From contig JACMZG010001913.1 in the NCBI GenBank assembly GCA_018340805.1, positions 33,026,116-33,090,115 of the forward strand: a DNA stretch of 64,000 nucleotides, given 5' to 3'. Of the stretch, positions 58,573 to 64,000 are shown one piece after another; positions within the stretch are counted from its first letter, which is position 1, and each line of letters begins with the position of its first letter. The position numbers and the translations under genes were made by a program. The stretch comes from Microvelia longipes (Eukaryota; Arthropoda; Insecta; Hemiptera; Veliidae). Under the pieces are notes generated by a model, which was not told the origin of the DNA, did not search any database, and saw only the letters and a list, made by a program, of their open reading frames with translations.

Positions 58573-59099
58573 CCTGAACTCACTGTGACCTTTAATTAAA
58601 ATCCCAAAGAATATAATGTGAAGTATTTACCAGAGACGATTGGTCCTCTCTTACCACCATCATGTTTGACAAGTAAAACATGTATTATTTGATACTACCG
58701 AGTTTTGAAAAACATGAATACTCGCAAAATATAAATGTGAGAGAGACACCTAGGAAATGTAACAAGCAAAATATAATGATACAAATTATCTGTGTTTAAA
58801 AGATGATATTCTAATTTCATACATCATGACTCATATCAACTTCACAAGTGCGAAGCGATGCCCACCTCAAGAAAGTCAAGTTTCATTACGGTGAAGCCTT
58901 CAAGAGCATCAGTCGCAGCCCTCATGCAACTGTAGCCAAAATATTTTATTCTTAAATAGGATTTATACTTGTATTAAACTTTTCTTTTATTGTTAAAATT
59001 TTATATTATAATAAACTTTAGTTAAATTGATTCTTTTATTTTATTTTAGTTTCTGTATGAACAACACCAATTTAGGCGGTTTGTCATACAGGCGTCAGG

Positions 59100-59445
59100 G
59101 TATGACTGAAGTAGACTTCAGTTGATTCAAATAAACTCAAGTATACTTTAATATATAATGTATATTCCCATCGGTACAATACGAATTAAGTTAACTTGAA
59201 GAAATATTGGCTGGCCCAAGTTAATTTTGACTTTTTGATTTAAAATGACTTATGTCAGCTTGACAACACATGTCAATTAAATCTACTTAAGTCAGCTTGA
59301 ATTGACCCAAGTCAGCTTATATTGATTAGAGTCGAATCAAATTGAATTGATCCGACTCGATTTCAATCAGATCAAGCGATTTGAATCAACTATCGACTTA
59401 AGTCAATTATCTGTTGAGTCGACTCATAAAATCGGTTTAAAAAAA
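59100..59445. repeat. Cluster of short GACTTAAGTC / AGTCAGCTTGA-like motifs
   Basis: About a dozen variants of a 7-10-bp motif (acttaagtc, tgacccaagtca, gtcagcttgaattgac, gagtcgaatcaa, gagtcgactc) over about 340 bp, many self-complementary. Function unknown. Confidence 0.5.
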
Positions 59446-59454
59446 GTCCCCCCC

Positions 59455-60045
59455 ACTCAGGCTTTGCCTTGTGGGTTACTTGTATACTTTTGTGTAAACT
59501 TTTTTTGTATTCCTTTTTCTTTTTTGTATGTATACTTGTAAATAAAGGAATTGTTAAAAAAAACTCATGACTACTCATTTTTTTCTACAATTTAAACAGA
59601 CTCATGATTGATATCTGCCCTACTTTTGGCTTATCATGTATACATAAAAATTGGAGGAATCATCTAAATTTTCTTCTGAGACTTTTTTTATGTTCAGGTA
59701 AGTTTTATTAGTATAGTATTGCACATTTCTAAGAATATAAAATTATCAAATTGAAATTTTAGATGCTACTAGAATTCATAATGTTCTACCACAAAAAGAT
59801 TTAGACTGAAAAAAGGATCAGTCATACCTACTGTAATCAAATGCAGATGGCTTCTGTGGATACAGTAATTTCATTTTGTAGTTTGTGATATTATAACCCT
59901 CTCAATAATTAAAGTCTTTATAAATAAAATCTGGCAAAGAGGAAGCTGCCATGAACTATGAATGTGAATTACATTAGAAAGTCATACCTCAAGTTTCATT
60001 AAATTTGCTATACCCGCAAATAGAAACACGGTATTCTATTACCCT
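59455..60045 (+). repeat. Tandem duplicated segment, copy 1 (retroposon 3' end first)
   Basis: Begins ggctttgccttgtgggttac, has gtatacttgtaaataaagga + attgtt + A run (poly(A) retroposon end), then actcatgattgatatctgcc to gaaacacggtattc. Copy 2 is at 60183-60735. Confidence 0.7.
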
Positions 60046-60182
60046 AAAATAGTAATAATAATGCCTGTTTAGATTTATAAAGTCTATGCCTCATATAAAA
60101 TCGATTTAAAAAGTCAATTTGGCACATCACTATTTTATTTCTCATTGAAAGATCTGTTTATCTACAATTTAAATCTTTACTC

Positions 60183-60735
60183 CAGCTTTTGCCTTGTGGG
60201 TTTCTTTGTATACTTTGTGTTACCTTGTTTTGTATTCTTTTTGTATGTATACTTGTAAATAAAGGAATTGTTAAAAAAACAGACTCATGATTACCCAATT
60301 TTTTCTACAATTTAAACAGCCTCATGATTGATATCTACCCTATTTATCATGTATACAAAAAAATTGGAGGAATCGTCAGGTAAGTATTGCATTTGTTGTA
60401 TTAGTATAGTATTGCACATGTCTAACATTATAAAATTATCAAATTGAATTTTACATGCTACTAGAATTCACAATGTTTTATCACGAAAACATTTAGACTG
60501 AAAAAAGGATCAGTCATACCTATTGTAATCAAATGCAGATGGCTTCTGTGGATACAGTAATTGTCATTTTGTAGTTTGTGATATTATAACCCTCTCAATA
60601 ATTGAAGTCTTTATAAAAAACCTGGCGAAGAGGATGCTGCCATGAACTAAAAATGTAAATTACATTAGAAGTCATATCTCAAGTTTCATTAAATATACTA
60701 TACCTGCAAGTAGAAACACGGTATTCATTCATCCT
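60183..60735 (+). repeat. Tandem duplicated segment, copy 2
   Basis: Same order of blocks as copy 1 with about 10% differences and small deletions. The duplication includes a retroposon tail and unique flank, so it arose after the retroposon inserted. Confidence 0.7.
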
Positions 60736-61449
60736 GAGAACTCTGGAAACCACAGATGTGATACCTCTCTCAATTCAAAAAATGAGAAACACTATTAATG
60801 AACACAAATATTTATCACAAATTTGTATGCTGTCTGCCCTGACACTAATGGACAGCTCAGTTAGGTATGTGTCTGACTGCACAAAGCTCAAACCAAGGTA
60901 AATCAGATCTTATAGATTAAGGGTTGTTCAGGCATCTGTATGACAAACCCCTTCTAAACTGGTGATGGTCATACAGAAGTTAAAATAAAAGAATCAAATT
61001 TTACTAAATGTTATTTTAATAAAAAAATTAACAATAAAAGAAAAGTTTAATACAAGTTTAAATCCTATTAAGAATAAATATTTTGACTACAGTCGCATGA
61101 TGGTTGTGACTGACGCTCTTGAAGGCTTCACTGAAATGAAACTTGACTTTCTTGAGGTGGGCATCACTTCGCACTTGTGAAGTTGATATGAGTCATGAAG
61201 TATAAAATTAGAATATCATCTTTTAAACACAGATAATTTGTAGCATTGCATTTTGCTCGTTACATTTCTTAGGTGTCTCTCTCACATTTATATTGTGCGA
61301 GTATTCATGTTTTTCAAAACTCGGTAGTATCAAATGATACATGTTTTACTTGTCAAGCATGATGGTGGTAAGAGAGGACCAATCGTCTCTGGTAAATACT
61401 TCACATTATATTCTTTGAGATTTTAATTAAAGGTCACAGTGAGTTCAGG

Positions 61450-61490
61450 CTCTGTCGGTGACCTGAAGAGTTAGACGTAACGAAACAGAG
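61450..61490 (+). ncRNA. Hammerhead ribozyme motif, copy D (core intact)
   Basis: CTCTGT-C cleavage site, GGTGAC, core CTGAAGA (position 7 is free in the consensus), GTTA-gacg-TAAC stem II, GAAA, CAGAG. Stem III has 6 bp: CTCTGT with ACAGAG. All invariant core bases are present; stem I is minimal and has a mismatch here. Confidence 0.55.
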
Positions 61491-61793
61491 TGGGGCATGA
61501 CAATATGTGGAGCCAAACAAATGAAAACAAATGTCGAATGATGGAACAAATCTTAGATGTAGTATTGCATTTTCCTTGTTACATTTCCTAGGTGTCTCTC
61601 GCACAGTTATATGTATATTGATGAATTATTGGGTTTTTAACATAAATTGAGTAAATGACATTGACATCTTACAACAGTACTTATTTATGCATGAAGTTCA
61701 TTCACAAGTCACAGAAGTGACTTGAGCAACTTATCTACGAAGTTACTAATTTTCCATACCACAAATGCTGATATACATACTTCTTTCAGTATA

Positions 61794-63905
61794 ATAATAA
61801 TAATAATATATTTATTTGAACAGATACACATATTTACATGTTTTGCTCTTGTCAAAAGTTAGCAATTACAAAGAGAAAAAAAACATTTTTTAACAAGATA
61901 AAAATTAAAAATTAAATAACAATATTTTTACTTAAAAATTCATTAACTGAGTAAAATATATTCTCACTTAAGTAAAGCTTTAAATTATTTTTAAACTTCT
62001 TACTAGGGAGTGCTATCGTTTCTTCTTTAAGCTTATTTAATATTTTAATTCCAATATATTGTCGAGAAGTGCTGGAGAGTTTGAGGCGATGACATGGTAA
62101 GTTAATTTTATAAATACTTCTGGTAGAATAGCTATGATTTTTCTTGGCTAGCTCATTATACTCACTGTGAACTTCAACTGCCGCTGCTAATATGAAATAT
62201 AGCAGGTAAAGTAAGTACTTTAAGTCTCTTAAATAAAGGAATGCAGCTTTCATCCCACTTGGCCTTACAAATTGCTCTAATGGCTTTTTTCTGCACCAGC
62301 AGAACTTGATGAGCATGCGAAGAGTTTCCCCAGGCCGTAACGCAGTAAGTAAGTAGAGAGTGAAAGTGTGCGTAGTAAACTTTAAGTACTGTACTCGTAT
62401 CAATGTAAACTCAATTTTCTCAATAGATAAACTACTGAAGACAACCTCTTAACTAGAGCTTCACACTGAGGTTTCCATGACAGAGACTGGTCATTAGGAC
62501 TCCTAAAATGTTAAGAGGTACGGCAGTGTGAGATGTTCTCTTTAAGGTAAGTAGCAGTTTTTGGTTTTTGTTTTCATTTAACTGTAGCATGTTACAATTG
62601 AACCAATCCTTAACTCTTAAAACAGCTTTCCTCATGATTTCCCTTAAGGCATTTGTATCTCGACCAGAAATAAATAAATTGGTGTCGTCTGCATATTTGC
62701 AGCATTTAGCTTCAATTCAGGGATATCATTTATATACAAAATGAATAAAAGGGCCCAAGGACAGAACCCTGAGGAACCCATGCTTAACCTCTCTGAAATC
62801 AGAATCTTGGCCTTTGAACCTAGTGCACTGCTTTCTTCCTTCCAGGTAAGTAATAAACAGATCAAGTACAACTCCTCTTACTCCATAGTACTGTAGTTTC
62901 TTTATAAGAATATTATGAAGAACACAGTCGAAAGCTTTACTGAGATCACAGGCTTCTACTAGCACATCTTCATGATTTTCAAACGCTTTAATAATATGGT
63001 CTATAAGATAATTTATAGCACTTTGTGTTGACAAGCCTTTCCTGAAACCAAACTGGTTATTATTTAGAAGACCATGTTCGTTTAAATAACTAGCAACTCT
63101 ATTTTTAATAATAGTTTCAAAAATTTTTCCCAAGGTAGGGGTCAGAGAAATTGGTCGGTAGTTATTTTGATCTTCAGGATCCCCTTTTTTATAGATGGGT
63201 ATGACCCTAGTTAATTTTAGGCAATTCGGGAAATAACCAATTGTAAAACAGCTATTTATTAGTTCACTGAGAGGAGTGCATATTTGACTAGCGATGTTTT
63301 TAATGAAAGCATTGCTCATACCGTAGAAATCATTGGCTTGAGATGACCTTACAGACTTGATAACATCGTTCACTTCTTTGGGAGTAGTTGGTGAAAGAAA
63401 AAGAGATTTACTGTTAGATTGACAATTGTGATTTAAGTGTAGAATAGGATCTTGACTAGCATCAGGTAAGTTCTTATGAATTATTTCAGCAACATCAGCA
63501 AAATGGTTATTAAAACAATTGGCATTTAAATTGGTGTTTTCACCATTACCGCTTGTTTTGTCTAGGAAAGCTCCACTTTCATTTTTTATATATTTCCAAA
63601 GTTTCTTGCAATCATGCTTATTTTCTTCAACAAAGGTTAGTGTTCTCAATTGTTTTAATCATTTAGCTTTTTCTTATATTCTTTTTTTAAACTTTTGATC
63701 TTTTGTTTCAGGTTAGGACTGTTGGTACTCTTCATTACATCTGTCAAGGTAAGTATTCTATCTTTAATTTCTTTTAATTCAGGTGAATAAATTTTATTTT
63801 TATTATAACTATTTTTATTAATTTTGCATTTTGTTTCAGGGATAGAAGTATTTATGGTTTCTATGAATTTCTGCCACCATGTCTCACAAGAAGATTCACT
63901 GTTAA
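61794..63905 (-). pseudogene. Non-LTR retrotransposon (jockey/CR1-like), 5'-truncated and frameshifted
   Basis: Minus-strand order: a Lys-rich ORF2 linker (63655-63909), then reverse transcriptase (62726-63649: NNYRPISLTPTLGKIFE, FGFRKGLSTQSA, DLSKAFDCVLHN). A frame change follows before PLLFILYIND-type sequence; the catalytic YADDTNLF (about 62670-62695) is intact but in another frame. The C-terminal tail (61912-62403) is GIKILNKLKEETIALPSKKFKNN. The 3' end is an (ATT)n tail at 61794-61812. The endonuclease part is missing. It interrupts the right arm of the large fold-back. Confidence 0.88.
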
Positions 63906-64000
63906 ACAAATTACCTTTGTCGTTGAAAACAAATAATATAAGATATTATCTTAAAAATAAGTCAATAATAGTACAAAAACACCAAACAAACGAGTGCAAA

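Larger units (their letters stand above)
57869..64000. mobile_element. Giant fold-back repeat, ~1.2-kb arms, right arm split by a LINE
   Basis: Left arm 57869-59105; right arm 60925-61793 and 63906-64000 (continuing past the window). Matches run from tttgcactcgttt (57869) / its complement at 64000, through atggaaaattagtaacttcg, the hammerhead blocks, to ggtttgtcatacag near 59095/60935. The arm centre (59106-60924) contains a ~590-bp tandem duplication. No transposase or RT of its own is seen; the only ORF in the arm (57999-58181) is unrecognised. Confidence 0.75.

Overview
The window is about 70% A+T with introns bounded by GT..AG, poly(A) retroposons, non-LTR retrotransposon remains and many inverted-repeat elements. 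It is a piece of an animal nuclear genome and, from gene content, almost certainly an insect: it holds the PP2A B55 subunit (Drosophila twins) and a Golgi epsin gene (Drosophila liquid facets-Related, lqfR; vertebrate CLINT1/epsinR) that carries a Tel2 (TELO2) exon, an arrangement known from Drosophila. I cannot place it to order. Gene models were assembled by hand from reading frame, splice-site and phase agreement.

Layout. (1) 971-3521, plus strand: the last three coding exons of the B55 gene; its 5' exons lie left of the window. A long probable 3' UTR follows, containing a 30-bp minisatellite split by a retroposon. (2) 7.4-17.6 kb: no gene recognised; inverted-repeat elements, a (CA/TA)n tract, a SINE and tandem repeats. 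(3) 17655-43471, minus strand: the epsinR gene, with ten shared coding exons (ATG at 43471) and two alternative 3' ends. One is a single 2.4-kb Tel2 exon (22633-25070) giving a 1256-residue epsin-Tel2 fusion. The other uses three small exons (20321-20412, 19393-19528, 17655-17725) giving a 543-residue Golgi epsin. Both join exon 10 in the same phase. (4) 46017-56825, minus strand: an eight-exon gene for a 529-residue nuclear-type protein with a PAH-like helical region, a cysteine cluster and an acidic C-terminal part; the best guess is a short GON4L/mute-like protein. (5) 57.9-64.0 kb: a very large fold-back repeat with about 1.2-kb arms, one arm split by a decayed non-LTR retrotransposon.

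The main unexpected signal is a set of quasi-palindromic elements of about 270-570 bp with 11-13-bp target-site duplications and hammerhead-ribozyme-like cores (CTGANGA, stem II, GAAA). One family (2165-2435 and the arms of the 58-64 kb fold-back) has a canonical stem II, a 6-bp stem III and a GTC cleavage triplet. A second family (85-658, 8708-8986, 18.3 kb, 21502-21768, 51.58 kb) keeps the same core with compensatory changes in the stem. Penelope-like elements and retrozymes are known to carry hammerheads, so these look like short ribozyme-bearing retroposons joined as inverted dimers.

The B55, epsinR and PAH genes have unrelated roles (phosphatase targeting, TGN/endosome clathrin traffic plus PIKK maturation through Tel2, and probable chromatin regulation). 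No operon-like link between them is implied.
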